Below are positions 10,350-22,035 of a DNA stretch of 64,000 nucleotides, one piece after another (position 1 is the first letter of the stretch; every line of letters starts with the position of its first letter). The stretch is from Rachicladosporium sp. CCFEE 5018. Lineage: Eukaryota > Ascomycota > Dothideomycetes > Cladosporiales > Cladosporiaceae. The notes under the pieces are model-generated. The model did no database searches, had not been told where the DNA came from, and was given only the letters and a program-made list of their open reading frames with translations. The stretch lies in contig KZ111153.1 of NCBI GenBank assembly GCA_002077045.2, positions 686,860 through 750,859 of the forward strand, written 5' to 3'. A program made the translations under genes and the position numbers.

Positions 10350-11847
10350 ATGGCCGCCGATCTACCACAGCTTCAGATCAGCTTGAGGAAGTCCGATCAC
10401 TTGCGTGACTGCAACGATGTGGTCAGGTTTCGCCGTGAAGATCTTGCCGAACCGGACCCACAGGACCTTGATATCTCCTTCCAGCGCACCGTCCGAGTCA
10501 GTGAAGACAACAGCATCAACAATCTTCCGCCGAGTCTGGGGACCTTCCCGCTGTTCGAAACGAAACATTATGCTGCTACACTACCCAAGGGAGCTGTTGC
10601 GAAAGGCGGCTATTTCTTCCCCATGTATCGTACGTGCACGCCTCTATGACTTAGCTCATGACCTCTTCTGACTCCATCGCAGAGCGAGAAGCAATGTGGA
10701 TCAACCTCACTTCCAACGCACGATTCGCCATCAAGATCTTCGTGGGCGGAGTCAATGCTGCTCTGCGCAGCCAGCCATTGAGACCGAGACAACTTTACTG
10801 AAACGCATGGAGACACTTCAACAGTCAAACTCGATGCAGGACTACGTCGTCACGCCTCAACAGCTGTGGCTAGATGGCATTGCTCAAGGCGACGGTACAG
10901 TGCGTCAATTTGTCGCCATGCCTCTAGGCTCGGGCTACTCGGTCGAAGCACAGATCACGGGCGAGGATCACATTGGTGGCTTCCAGATCGAAGTCATTCC
11001 AAGTAAGTGGCGATCAAGGTACGGTGCTGGCAACTCCAAGGCAGGGCCACATCGTTTCAATATCAAGGTCAAGACACTCACTGGCAAATTGCTTGCCTTG
11101 CAAGTTCATGTGGAGTGCACAGTAGACCGCCTGAAGGGAATGGTTGAAGATATGGAGGGCATACCTCCGTGTAATCAACGCTTCATCTATAACGGAAAGC
11201 AGCTCGAGGACGGTTAGTTCCCAGAGCTCGGCCCTACCCAGGGATCGTTGGCCGACTTGCACAGGCCGTCTGCTCACGGATTATCATATCAAGGAGGTAC
11301 TGTAAATCGCGATGCAGCTCGACCATACAGGACTGACCGAGAACAGGGAACCACCGTCCACTTCGTGCTGCGTCTCCGTGGCGGCGGAGGCGATCTGCCA
11401 ATGGGCATTGCCGCTGGTGGCCTCATCAAGCAGACTATTTGCAAAGACACCCACGACCCGTCCGGTTGGCAGCCAGAGTCTGGCACGATCTTAAACTTCA
11501 CCATTCTGAACTCCGAAGCCTTCAAGCAAGTCACTGGCCAGGATCCGCCCGAGACCCCAATCACCGTAAAGACGTACGCCATGCACGGCTATCCATACTT
11601 CTCCCTGCTTGATGCGAAGCCGTCTGGCATCTTTGGTAACCTTTCGGGTGTTCATTCCGTTGCTGCCAAAAACGCCAATGGAGAGGTTACAGAGGAGAAG
11701 AGCAAGGTGCTGGCGAAGATCACGAAGGGTCTGAATATGCCCCTCATCCTGCTTGGTGCGAATGGTCAGCGAGCCCCATTTCGCCCGGTCAGTAGGATGG
11801 TGCAAGAGATTGAAGAAATGGCTCGTGCTGTTCTTGCACGCAAGTAG
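10350..11847 (+). CDS. Fungal protein with embedded ubiquitin-like domain; frameshifted
   Basis: Exons are 10350-10629, 10683-11212, 11265-11296 and 11347-11847; introns are 53, 52 and 50 bp. The exon sum is 1343 nt, one base short of a multiple of three. The missing base lies near 10757-10762: the frame reads FAIKIFVGGVNA, then shifts so that QPAIETET continues in the next frame. Restoring the register would give about 447 residues. Order of domains: an N-terminal fungal domain ending MYQREAMWINLTSNARF; QDYVVTPQQLWLDGIA and GTVRQFVAMPLGSGYSVEAQ; a ubiquitin-like domain (KVKTLTGK, EGIPPCNQRFIYNGKQLEDG, DYHIKEGTTVHFVLRLRGGG); and a 150-residue C-terminal extension starting at MGIAAGGLIKQ. The diglycine is internal, so it is not a plain ubiquitin precursor. 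Function is unknown. The frameshift may be a consensus error, real decay or recoding. Confidence 0.75.
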
Positions 11848-12158
11848 CAGGATGGTTGAAGGAGAGAAGTGCGTCTGTGGTCAGAGGTCCAGCGACCTCG
11901 CTCTACCAGGTTCGAGTATAGTAGCTCTAGAGGTATGCAGCAACCACGGAGAGACTGCACGTCTAATTTCGTCTACCAAGTCTTTCAATTGCACGTGTTA
12001 TCTCGAAGCACATGCTGCCCAAGGCACGTGCTGTCCTCGTGTCATAAGCTCGTGCATCATCCGGCACAAGCTTGCCAAAAGGACCTTCACAATCTAACCT
12101 TTCCCTCTCTTCATCACCCCCTCACCATCATCTCCTTCCTCCCTCGAACTTCGCTCCC
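11848..12158. other. Convergent intergenic region
   Basis: 311 bp between two convergent stop codons. It is CT-rich toward 12110 and no gene is seen. Probably overlapping 3' UTRs. Confidence 0.4.
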
Positions 12159-15100
12159 TTACGATCCCTCAGCCACAGTGCCCTTAACCAGCACAAACGA
12201 AATCGCCATCACTCCACCCACGAACATCAGCGCATACAGCATGCTCACCACAAAGAACCACTGCCCAGCATCTCTCTTTCTGCGCTCCGCCATCCCCACA
12301 TCCTCACCATGACAATGCCACTTCATGAGATAATCGAGCGAGCCACGACTGTACATGTAGCATGTGATCGGGTTAGTGAGTGAGGCCCAGTAGTAGCGAT
12401 CGGAGAGCTTCGCCTGCCGAGCACGGATGTAGCTCGAGCGGAACCAGCGTGGTGGTGGGTGTAGTGTAGGCGCGTCTGCCCCGACGGAGGTGAGCGCCAT
12501 GCCCGAGTAGCGAAGCGCTCTACGCGGCGTAAGTGAGCGAGCTGGCATTCGTGGCGTAGCAGCCGAGCGTATGGTGTGGAAGTTGCGGGACGCTTCATGC
12601 ATGTCACGCTCCGTGAACGCGTTGTTGATGTTTGAGGTCGGAGAGCCCGCGAGATTGAGAGGGCGCATTGCTGTTTGACCGCTGATAGCGGCGCGGAAGC
12701 GACGGCCGGCACCATGGAAGCGTGAGGGAGTGCGTGGAATGGACGACATGTCCTGTAGCTCTGTCCCAATGACTGCTTCGGCGTTGCGGCGAGCGCTGGT
12801 ATTGGCAGCCGGAGCTGAGGTTTGGACAGGCGAGATGAGATGTTCGGTAGGTCGATCTTGCTCGAAGCCCACTCTCCCATTCAAGATAGACGCTGAGCGA
12901 CGAATCTGGAGCGTCTGCGCGGTATTGGATGAGTCGCGCCACTGCAGCTGGCTGTCATCTGCTGTGTCCACTGTATCCGCTGTGGGTGTCGCCGCACCGA
13001 GAAGGCGGCGCTTGTCATTCTCAGTGTGCACGCTGTCCTTGATGGCGCTGTTCTCGCCTCGCTCATTTGCACTACACTTGAGCTTCTTGCGCACGCGCTC
13101 GAAGACGCTTTGGACGGGTTCGCGCAGCGCATCAGTAGCGTCCTGGACCGGTTCGCGTGCTGCGCAGGCGGCCTTGTAGGCGTCGTCTATGAATTTGACG
13201 GCACGTTCGTGCGCTTCGTGCTGCTGTCGTCGCACAGTCTCGAGTCCAGCGTCGTTCGGGATCTGCAGCCAGAGCATCCCCTGATTGGCGCAGTTTTGCT
13301 TCGCCTCTTTAATGAGGACGCAAAGCGGCTTCATGTTGCGTACAGCAGCGCGATCAGTCTGGCGCTGCTCATGGGTTGTCCGGTCTGATGAAACCTCAAC
13401 TAGATGCTTGTCCAGATCTTGGGTGAGAACTTTGTTCTTACACTGCAGCAGGAGGTACTCCAGGATGGCGTACGTGTCAGCTGTCTCTCTGTCACTAACA
13501 TGATCATCTCCAGGTCTGATTGTAGCATCTGATGGCAAGCGTGGTACCGGAGGGATGGCATCGGCATTCGACAGAGCACTCCAGCGAATGTCCTCACCGC
13601 AGTGGCTCGTGTTTGCGTAGCTTTCTTCGCTCGGGCGAGGCGGATCTGGCAATTGAGGGAAGCCTTGAGTCGCCGTAGTCACCCAGCTAGGTTCTCGATG
13701 CGCCGGGTCATGCGCAATGTCTTCCAGGAACTTCGAAAGTCTGCCCGGATCTAGGGGTGTTCCGGTGGACCGTAGAGACGCCGCGGAAGCATCTGGATTC
13801 GCTCGGGCTACAAGGGGAACATCCTCAAAGCCATCATAGTGTAGGCTCGCTCGCCTACTACGAGCTCCATCGGAAATCGTGATCATGCTCTGCTCTGTGT
13901 TGCTGCGCTTGGGTGCAGGGCGCATCAGACCAGCCCCAAGTTGGGCGTACGTGTGAGGCGCGAAGATCTGATCTGTCTGCTGGCTCGTCAAGTTGAGCAG
14001 CTGGTTCGTGTCGCCATAAGTACGCTCACTGGTGGGCAATTCGGACGTCCCGTGATCTCTGACCATGCCACGAGTGTAGAGTGAAGCCATGGGGGCATTG
14101 TATGAGGTACGTGAGGCTGCTAGGCGCGCAATGTGATCTGCGTAAGCCATTAGAGCCGGCGTGCCTTCGGGGGATTCTGCTCTCGCAGTGCGCATATCTT
14201 CGTAGAACTGTGACGTTGAAGACGCAGTTGAGGCAGTATCATCCGTACCTTGTCCTTGCCAGCGCCGGTGCGCAGTTGTGTCAGTAGTCATCTGGCCATA
14301 CAAGCCCAGTATACTATTCAACGATTCACCCTCGCGGGTATCGGCGTGATCTCCATTATGGATGTTTCTGCGCAAGACAGCTCGTAAGTGATCTCAAGAA
14401 AAGGAAACGATGTCTTTTGACAACATACGCTTGGGTCGAAGTGACCTCTTCCTCCTGTTGCGTAACTTCCACCCGCTCTTCGTGCATTGGCGCAACTTCT
14501 GATTGCGCTTGAGGTCGGACTTCGTCAGGTCTGTACAGCTCGCGTCGCATGTGGCGATTGGCAGAGTCGCGCGCGCCTTCGGTAGGCCGTAGATTCTGGC
14601 GTGTCGAAGACATATCGCTGTAGTACGTTGCGGAAGGACTAGCCAGTACTCATTAATATACAAGACTTCATATGCCATGATAGCGTCACTTACGTCGTCA
14701 TGCTCGACTGCTGGAAGTAATCTTCGAGTAGACCGTCAATCTCGCCTGGGGTCTCGAAGCCAGAAGGTCCTAGCAGAAGCGAGGCGTGAGGGTTGACAAC
14801 GTCAAACGATGCACCTGTAGCTGTCAGCTTGTTGCGTCGATAACGGAGATGACATCTTACTCACCACGATAGTGTACTTGTGCTCGAGTCGGGGAGTCGA
14901 GGCGTCCTAGAATTACATAAGTACAGGCGACCGAGGGAATCGGCGTCAATGATACAGACCAATGTCCCCGTACCACTCGTGTCCTGGTGGCGCGGGAAAG
15001 CGATACTTGGACAAGGTGTACCTTGATGTATCTTCTTTCTGTGTCGTTCGCAGGCTGTCTTCTCTGCTGGCGGACTCGGAGCTTACACCTTGAAAGTGCA

Positions 15101-16175
15101 CTGCTTTACCTGATCGCTTTCGCTGATGCGCAAAGAGGGGCTTGACTTCGACCCCAGGAACTAGTACTTGATGATAATCAAGCTGTCGGGGATGAAGTGG
15201 GTAAGCTGGAAGTGGGGCTTGCGCTCCTTCCGTGTATTTTGTGCTGCCTGGTGATGGGTCTGGGTAATTAGAAGGCCGTTGAGGAACCTGTTCGCTGCCA
15301 CTGCTGCCGCCGCCGCTCACGTTGACGACTGCGTGTACCTCCCAGGGACAACGCTCGTCGGAATGAGGAAGGCGCTTTGCTCGCCTCAAGTTCAACTCAC
15401 GTTCTTGTCGCCACGCTTCGCTCACTCGTTCACCACGACACACCCGCCCAAAACCGCCGACGGCGGAGTCGTGCACGCCAACAGGCGTCCAAGTAGGCGA
15501 GGACTGCACAGTCGTGCAGCTCGATGATAATGAAGGCGATGATGGTGGAAATCGAGGTGAGGGTGTCTTTGGTAGGTGTTGTCGAAGTGAAGTCGTGATG
15601 TGTGTCGCTTCAGCATGCGGAAGGAGGGGCACCTCCGCTGAGCCGCTAGGCGGCCCCGGCGGGGCTTCGAAACTACTGCCGCTTGAGCCAATGTATATGG
15701 CGGTTGGTCTTTGGCGAACATGCTTCGTCGCAATCTGCCTGGGTACAGGCTGCTCATACAGCTCACGTCGTTGCCGGGTAGGTGACCATCTGTGTGTTTG
15801 TCGAGGGTCAGGTGTTGGCGGCCGCTCGGGGAGACTATGCAGTCCTGGCGATTGTCGATGGGTGCGCAGTTCGGGCGCACTGCTCCGCATGTAGTCGACC
15901 ATGAGAGGTGTCGTACTTAGTGACATATTCGTCGGGCCTCGAAGATGTGCACTGTGGAGTGGGAAGGAATTCCGGCGGCGTAGATGGCTGGAGGATTGGG
16001 AGTAGTTCTGAAAAGACGCTGACATGCCCAGCGACTTGCGCCCTTGGGAATCTGGCACACTGCTCCAGAGTTCAAATCCAACAGATCCTGATCATAGCCG
16101 TCCAGTCCGGAGGCAATGCGTACGCTAGATTGCAAATCGAAGGAACCCGTCTTACTCCATCGTTTTAGGCTTCAT
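12159..16175 (-). CDS. Large fungal protein with C-terminal membrane anchor
   Basis: Six exons join in phase to 3681 nt, 1226 residues: 16156-16175, 14960-16059, 14865-14906, 14694-14814, 14429-14617 and 12159-14367. The tiny first exon (MKPKTM) is the weakest; an alternative start is the ATG at 16025. The first 370 residues are disordered, Ser/Pro/Arg-rich. The short middle exons encode the most conserved-looking block: HEWYGDIG, RLDSPTRAQVHYRGASFDVV, NPHASLLLGPSGFETPGEID, GLLEDYFQQ. A long polar region with Gln- and Ala-rich helical stretches follows. Near the end, SDRYYWASLTNPITCYMY precedes one strong hydrophobic helix (WFFVVSMLYALMFVGGVMAI) about 15 residues before the stop. I recognise no named family. 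Topology suggests a tail-anchored protein with its bulk in the cytosol. Confidence 0.75.
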
Positions 16176-17930
16176 AATTCCTTCGCTTCAGCGTGAATGC
16201 CACACCAACACTTCAAAGCAGAAGGCACGGATATAACACAAACGAAACAAGGAAAGGCCACACTCCCATATCAACACTCCATCCGGTCTCCACAAGGCAA
16301 GTCCTGTGATCCCAAGACAAACTCGGTCAGAAGCCACCACCCAAGTTCCCGGACCGCCTCCATCGCCACGACCAAAGCATCCACTAAGACCACATCTGAG
16401 ACAAAGACCCCTCCACTGAAGAGGAGCAGACGCGTGCAAGTACTTGAACGCACACGAACGCAACACGCACAGCTCTCCGAACGGTGAAGTCGCCAGAAAG
16501 TTGTCGACCAATCACTTCATTATCGGGACCAGCCGGCGTCCGCCCGAGCAAGGATTGCGCAACCTCAGAAGGGAAGAAGCGCAGGAATGTCTTGCTCTAC
16601 TCGCCACAGCTCGGCCAATGACCGTGATGAGCACGCAGAGATGGCGTTCGAGTGCGTAGGGCTGCATGATGCGGGTCATGCTTGTTCGCATCCAGCGTGC
16701 GTGGCGCGAACGTCAATCGCCAATTGGGGCTGTGTTTTGCGAGTGGATCGGGCGGCGAGCTCTATCACTGGATCCCCATTCGCTGCTGGGAGCTCGTAAT
16801 AGAAGGAAACAAGGGTACCTTCGACAGGTGAGCAGGGATGGTGCCGTGCATGAGACCCGCAGAAGCGAACGGTTCGCGGCCTGGTGATCATGGCATGTCC
16901 AATGGCAGAACGAGGATGCTGCTGTCTCAGGCCGTCAACGAGGCCGACATCTGGTGACCAGACGGGTGGCAGCCAGTGAGAAGCCTGCAATGTCATGTGT
17001 GCATATACCTTCCCGAAGCATTGCTGGGATGCGAGTGGGTACGACGAGCTCACATGCACAGTTGACCTGCAGAATAACGCCGCCGGCCTACCTGGGCAGC
17101 ATACGCAATGAGGATGCAACGAATCAGCAGAAGTATCTTCGCCTCATCGGAACATTGGCAGATTTGGATGCCTGTCAAATGTAGTCACGACGACGGTGTC
17201 GTGACCTGCCGCGCTGATAAGATACAGATTGCCACTCGGCGACACGCAGACAACTATCGGGCGGCAAACCACTCTTAACACAGCAACCGATCTGTAGGTT
17301 CTCCAGAAAGACCTCGTGTCCACTAGTGCAACTCCTCTCCTCCTCAATGGAGTCGATGCACGCGCGATCTCATTGGTTTCCACTTGCATTACTTTAAGCA
17401 TGTAGTGCCTTGGAGCGTTATGAAGTTGCAATACGTAGTATAAGACGACAAGAGGAAGTGGCATAGGAAAGTCTCGTATCCGCTTCGATTCTCACGATTT
17501 CTGAGTGGACACGCATGCAAAGCCCATGACATCCTCAATCTGACTGGTGGCCGCCCTCTGCACTGTTTAGAGCCTGCTCCAACTACTTGCTAATCAAGCA
17601 GACCTACATGAATGCCCCTTTGTTGTATTGCTGCAAAGCAATGCCTCCTATCCTCCTCTTGCTTATCTCCAGGAGTTGATGTCCTATGACAACAGGGCCC
17701 TCGAATGATGTTCCGCTGCCCTCGCTCTTCTCGAAGCTAGCACTCGTACCGACCGACACGAGTACAGAGGGTACATCAACGCGTGGACTGAGTGTGTCTA
17801 CAGAGTGCCGATTATTAATCATGAGCCCTCGCGCAGTCATTAGGCCAATGATCATGTATACAGGCCGCCGTCTGATGAGATTTCGCGTCCATATACTCTG
17901 AACAACATTGTGGTTGAGAGCCTGCGCAAG
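16176..17930. other. Gene-free stretch, about 1.75 kb
   Basis: Between the large membrane-anchored protein and the zinc-finger gene I find only short frames without family sequence, for example 16676-17119 minus and 17604-17855 minus. No transposon, repeat array or tRNA is recognised. Decayed sequence is possible but unproven. Confidence 0.4.
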
Positions 17931-19981
17931 TTATTGCTCGCTTGGACTAAAAGTCTCAGTGATGACCTCCTTAGCAGATATGGATACTGCATCGCTGTTC
18001 ACTTTCGCAGCGCCAAAGCTGAGCGAGGTGCCGGGAATCCTGGCTACCAATCCGACTCTAGCCTCTTTGGCGCTGCTAACATGCGAGGAGAACAATTCGA
18101 AGACAGATGATCTTGCGCCTGGTACTGGTGTTATATCGACATCCAAAAAGCTTTCGAGACTTGGCTTTGCCAGTATCGCACCTAGACGCATGTGGTACGG
18201 AGCACGATATTCGAAATTAGGTACCAGAATCCACGTCTTTCTCATCGAGTCATCGATTGTACCAGGTCGTAGAGGCTTGATGTGAACGATGTCTTCCCAC
18301 TCTACCTGTCCTCGCGCCGAATCTCCGAGGATACTGCTCGCATCGGCAACGATTTCAGCTTGCGAATCTGAATCCATATCGCTGTCTCCATGATCATCCG
18401 AATCAGGATCGACATTCTCGTCGTAGTCCTTCCCGCGCGGTACGGCGTCGGCAGAGAATCTTTCCAAGTGATTGCCCATGTGTTTCGAGACCTTTTGCAT
18501 ATTAGGGAGTTCAGAGATGCTGATCAAGCAAAAGGGACATTGCTCCCTGTCGTCAAGTAGAACTCCAGTGGATAGATCTACTGCAGCCTTGACCTGTTCG
18601 TCGTCCATATCTTGGTCTTCGCTCCAAAGGTGTGCTCTGAATGAGTCCTGGTCGAAGAACTTCGTTTCTGGGTGATTGCGACAAGTCCAGATCGTGCGGT
18701 GAACATCTTGTTCGTGGGCTTGCCATTCGGCAAGGCTGCCATAAAGCTGGCTCTCGGTGGGACAGTCCTGATAAGTGCAAATATATGGCTGCAAGTCTTC
18801 AAGGATATGCTTTCTTTCGCAAGTCAGGCCTTTGACAACTCCTCGAGACACACTGTTTCCTCACCTCCATGTCTTCCTTCCAACCTCAGATGCTGGACAC
18901 AGCACAAAGCAGAACGGACAAACAAATGCCTCCTCCGTCTGCAGAACGCGTGGTGGCCCTGGGAGTAGCACCTCAATGTTATCTATATCTCGAACCGTGC
19001 TAGCGAAGGACGCTTGTGATGAAAGGTTTGCTGCCGGCGTGTGTGGAGTGGTCTGATCTACCATGCCCGAAGCCTGGGTGTCTGACAAGCATGTCAGATC
19101 TCTTGATCGCACAGTAACGTAATCCTCTCCTGTTACTGGACTCTGAGAGTCCAATTCGGCATCTGGCGGCGACGATCTCAACTTGCGATCATGCATTTCC
19201 CAATACGCGAATTGTCTGCGGCGAGCATCATTGGCCGAAGCCAACCGCACTTTGAGGACAGCATCTGTCGCAGTACCATGCTCTCGCCGGTCTATACGAC
19301 GCTCGTGTGCACCTAAAGCAGCTTGCTCTACATCTTGGGAAGCGGGTAGACGGCGAAGCTCCTTCAGCAGATCGTCAATGTGCTGTTGGTCCCACGGCGA
19401 GAAATGATGTAGCACATCTTCACCTGTATCAGGATTCCGAGGAGCATAGGTCTGTGCTCGTTTCCGGGCCAGTTGCCTCGAGCCTTGGCCTCGGATGAGA
19501 AGCGCAATTCGATAAAGATTGCTCACTGTAGAAGTTATCGCAACGCAGCGGATACCGATCTCGCTGTTGTCGTCATCGCCTTCGTCGCTCTCGTTCCCGG
19601 CATCATCCTTGGTATGCAGCGGGGGTCGCACTCCCGATATCACGTCGAGACCTATCACGACCACTTGGTCATCATGAATACTGACAATACCATTTTCGTC
19701 ATCAGCTTACATTGTGAAAGATCGTCTCTCAGATCTTCGAGCAGATGGAAGACTTGGGTAGCGACAATATCTGCACCTCGCAACCGCCAGTCGAGGGAAG
19801 CGTGCCCATTCTGTCGGACACCAAGGTTTCCGCACCAAACCTTGAACTTGCTATGTTGACTGGATAACAGCTTCTTGTAAACAATATCCACGGAGGACGC
19901 TTTTGAACATTGGTCGAATAGCCGCCAGCAGGTGGTTGACGTATCTCGCAGAGTCGTTCCAGAATACATCGCACTCTCCAT
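17931..19981 (-). CDS. Fungal C2H2-type zinc-finger protein with N-terminal helical domain
   Basis: Three exons, 19711-19981, 18865-19651 and 17931-18813, with introns of 59 and 51 bp, give 646 residues. The N-terminus (LFDQCSKASSVDIVYKKLL, KFKVWCGNLGVRQNGHASLD, then a helical run to DDLSQ) is the helical domain found at the front of many ascomycete NLR-like and zinc-finger proteins. The middle is polar. The second splice joins CPFCFVLCPASEVGRKTWR to KHILEDLQPYICTYQDC. Further Cys/His pairs follow: WQAHEQDVH, IWTCRNHPETKFFDQDSFRA, EQCPFCLISISELPNMQKVS and KHMGNHLERF, then an acidic Asp/Ser tract. I place it in the acuF-like C2H2 fungal family from memory of its pattern. An ATG at 19969 is an alternative start. 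It is head-to-head with the DUF7580-like gene. Confidence 0.75.
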
Positions 19982-20328
19982 CTCGGCCTTCGTATATAGC
20001 AACGTATACGTCTTGGGAGAATGTCTCGCGGAGTCGCGAGCACTGGCTGTTACCTGTAATGAAGGATGTTTTTTGTGGCTGCCAGAGCTCGATGCACAGC
20101 CTGGCCATGAGGAGGTACCTTGTCGTTGAACGTGAACGGTAAGATTACCCCCGCACCGAAAGTGCAGTGGTGGGTACTACATGTATATAGCTGATGGAGG
20201 CTGAATAATGAATATCTTTGCTGGGTCGAGAGGCTTGCACTACTCGCACCTGAGGACTTGATCGTCAAAAATTCAGGCTTGATCAGCCAGTGCATTGCTC
20301 ATAACAGCTTTCGCCTTCTACTGCTATC
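19982..20328. promoter_or_regulatory. Shared promoter of the zinc-finger / DUF7580-like pair
   Basis: 347 bp separate two divergent start codons. No coding frame crosses it convincingly. The short spacing implies shared control, but no specific element was identified. Confidence 0.45.
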
Positions 20329-22035
20329 ATGCTTACCGGCGTGGAGACTGCAGGCCTGGTTCTAGCGGTCTTGCCGCTTGTGCTGACTGCGCTGGAGCAC
20401 CACAAAGAAATTCTCGAACCCATTCGGTCTTCTCTCAAATACACAAAACGAGCTACAAAAGCCTGTCGGGACTTTGGTATAATCCTTGCAGCTCTATCGC
20501 AACAACTCGAGCTCATAGCCAAGGATTGCGGCTTCACCGGATCTCAATACATTTCACTATTCAAAATCTCTAAAGCGGAGAACAGCCAGCAAGGCGACGT
20601 ACATGGGGCGGTGGAAAAATCTCTGCTGAAGTACTTCGGCCAGAAGACCTTGTACACTGGACTTGGACCTTTGCTCCAGAATATATTCAAGAGGGTCCGT
20701 GGGATTAGCAACGATCTTGGGCTTGGTATCCACACCGAAACGGAAGATGCCAGAGTAAGGCTCCACTATTGATCCAAAGCATCAAGACTAATCGTCGGAT
20801 AGGCAATGTGGAAGAGCATAAATGCGGCACAAGAATATCTCAAGCGGCCGACGACAGATCGCCTGCGACATATGCAGGAATATGGCGACCGTTTCAAATT
20901 GTTCCTCAAATCTGGCACGCTAGAAAGCAGACAGAAGGATCTATCAACTGATGTGGATCAACTGCGGAATATGAGGTACGACGCAAAGGAGCTTGGCCCT
21001 GATATCCGGCTAGACTTCGCCTGGGACACAGACCGTATTCGATCGCACGCAACAACTTTGCACAGCGCGATGAGAGCAGTGTTGGAGCCGGCCTGTGTAC
21101 AGCACGAATGCCATTGCGTGTGCCTACGACTGGATCCCCGAATCAAGTATGCACGGTCCAAGGATACCGAAGCAAATAGTGGTGATCAGCTATCGTTCAC
21201 GCTAGCACTCGCCACGGACATGAGTGCTCGAGAATGGCACAGTCTGATCGTAGATATGGAGATACAAGACATGCCGCTCTCTCGCGAGGTTCGAAGAGCC
21301 CACTTTGGCAATCCCCATTTTCCCGCGACTTGGCAGACTGTAGAAAATGGGATTTGCGCCTCTATCGCGAGCACGATAGGAGTCTCATTCGGAGTCAACT
21401 CACAGGATCAACTCCGAGAGCGACCTGCGAGTGTTGGCAAGTCGGTAGTTCCCATGACCTCAATACAGCCCATGCCGGTCAAAACGTTGCTCAACGTATG
21501 CGACCAGACCACCACCGAGGCTATCATCTCGTTTGAGAATGCCCTACAGCTTGGGCTTACGGTCACTTCTGCCTTCCTGCAACTCTACTCAACGAACTGG
21601 ATCGACGGAGACTGGAGCACGAATCAAATCCTAACTCTGGGTTCAGGATCTACTGCAACCTTTGACGCTGTGTATATACCAGTAGTCTTCCAGAAAGCTG
21701 CAGTAGCATCAACCACTTCTGAGCCTAATGAAATTAACAAACTCCTAGCACTTGCTTCGATCATTCTCGAACTTGGATTAGACAAGCGATTCGAGGATTT
21801 GCAAGGAAAGCGAGACGGCGCGAATCCATTCTACAGAATTCAGCGCTGGCTAGCAAAGACCGGACTTGACTCTTTGGACGAAGCGTCCCCATGCTTTAGA
21901 GAGGCTGCAGCGTATTGTCTGCATAAGCATCAGACTGGGATGAAGTTGAAAGACATGATACAAGATCAAGAGTTTGCTAATCGAGTAGTATATCCCTTTT
22001 TCCGAGACCTACAGCACTCACAGGAATTGCTGTAG
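20329..22035 (+). CDS. DUF7580-like fungal protein
   Basis: Two exons, 20329-20754 and 20803-22035, give 552 residues. The start (METAGLVLAVLPLVL-like: GVETAGLVLAVLPLVLTALE) is typical of an ascomycete-expanded family now called DUF7580, whose N-terminus is an amphipathic helical bundle. Other elements are YTKRATKACRDFGIILAALS, LLQNIFKRVRGIS, the splice at EDAR/AMWKSIN, HECHCVCLRLDP, and a C-terminal domain with ISFENALQLGLTVTSAFLQL, YSTNWIDGDWS, ELGLDKRFEDL and a final helix near FFRDLQHSQELL. The C-terminal fold resembles a degenerate kinase-like or defence-associated module in my memory of the family, without catalytic residues I can point to. Function is unknown. Its head-to-head partner is a zinc-finger protein whose N-terminal domain is of the same general helical kind. 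Confidence 0.78.

Noticed and set aside
16050..16090. tRNA B-box-like sequence (AGTTCAAATCC)
   Set aside because: No matching A box or cloverleaf arms; it lies in the first intron of the large minus-strand gene.
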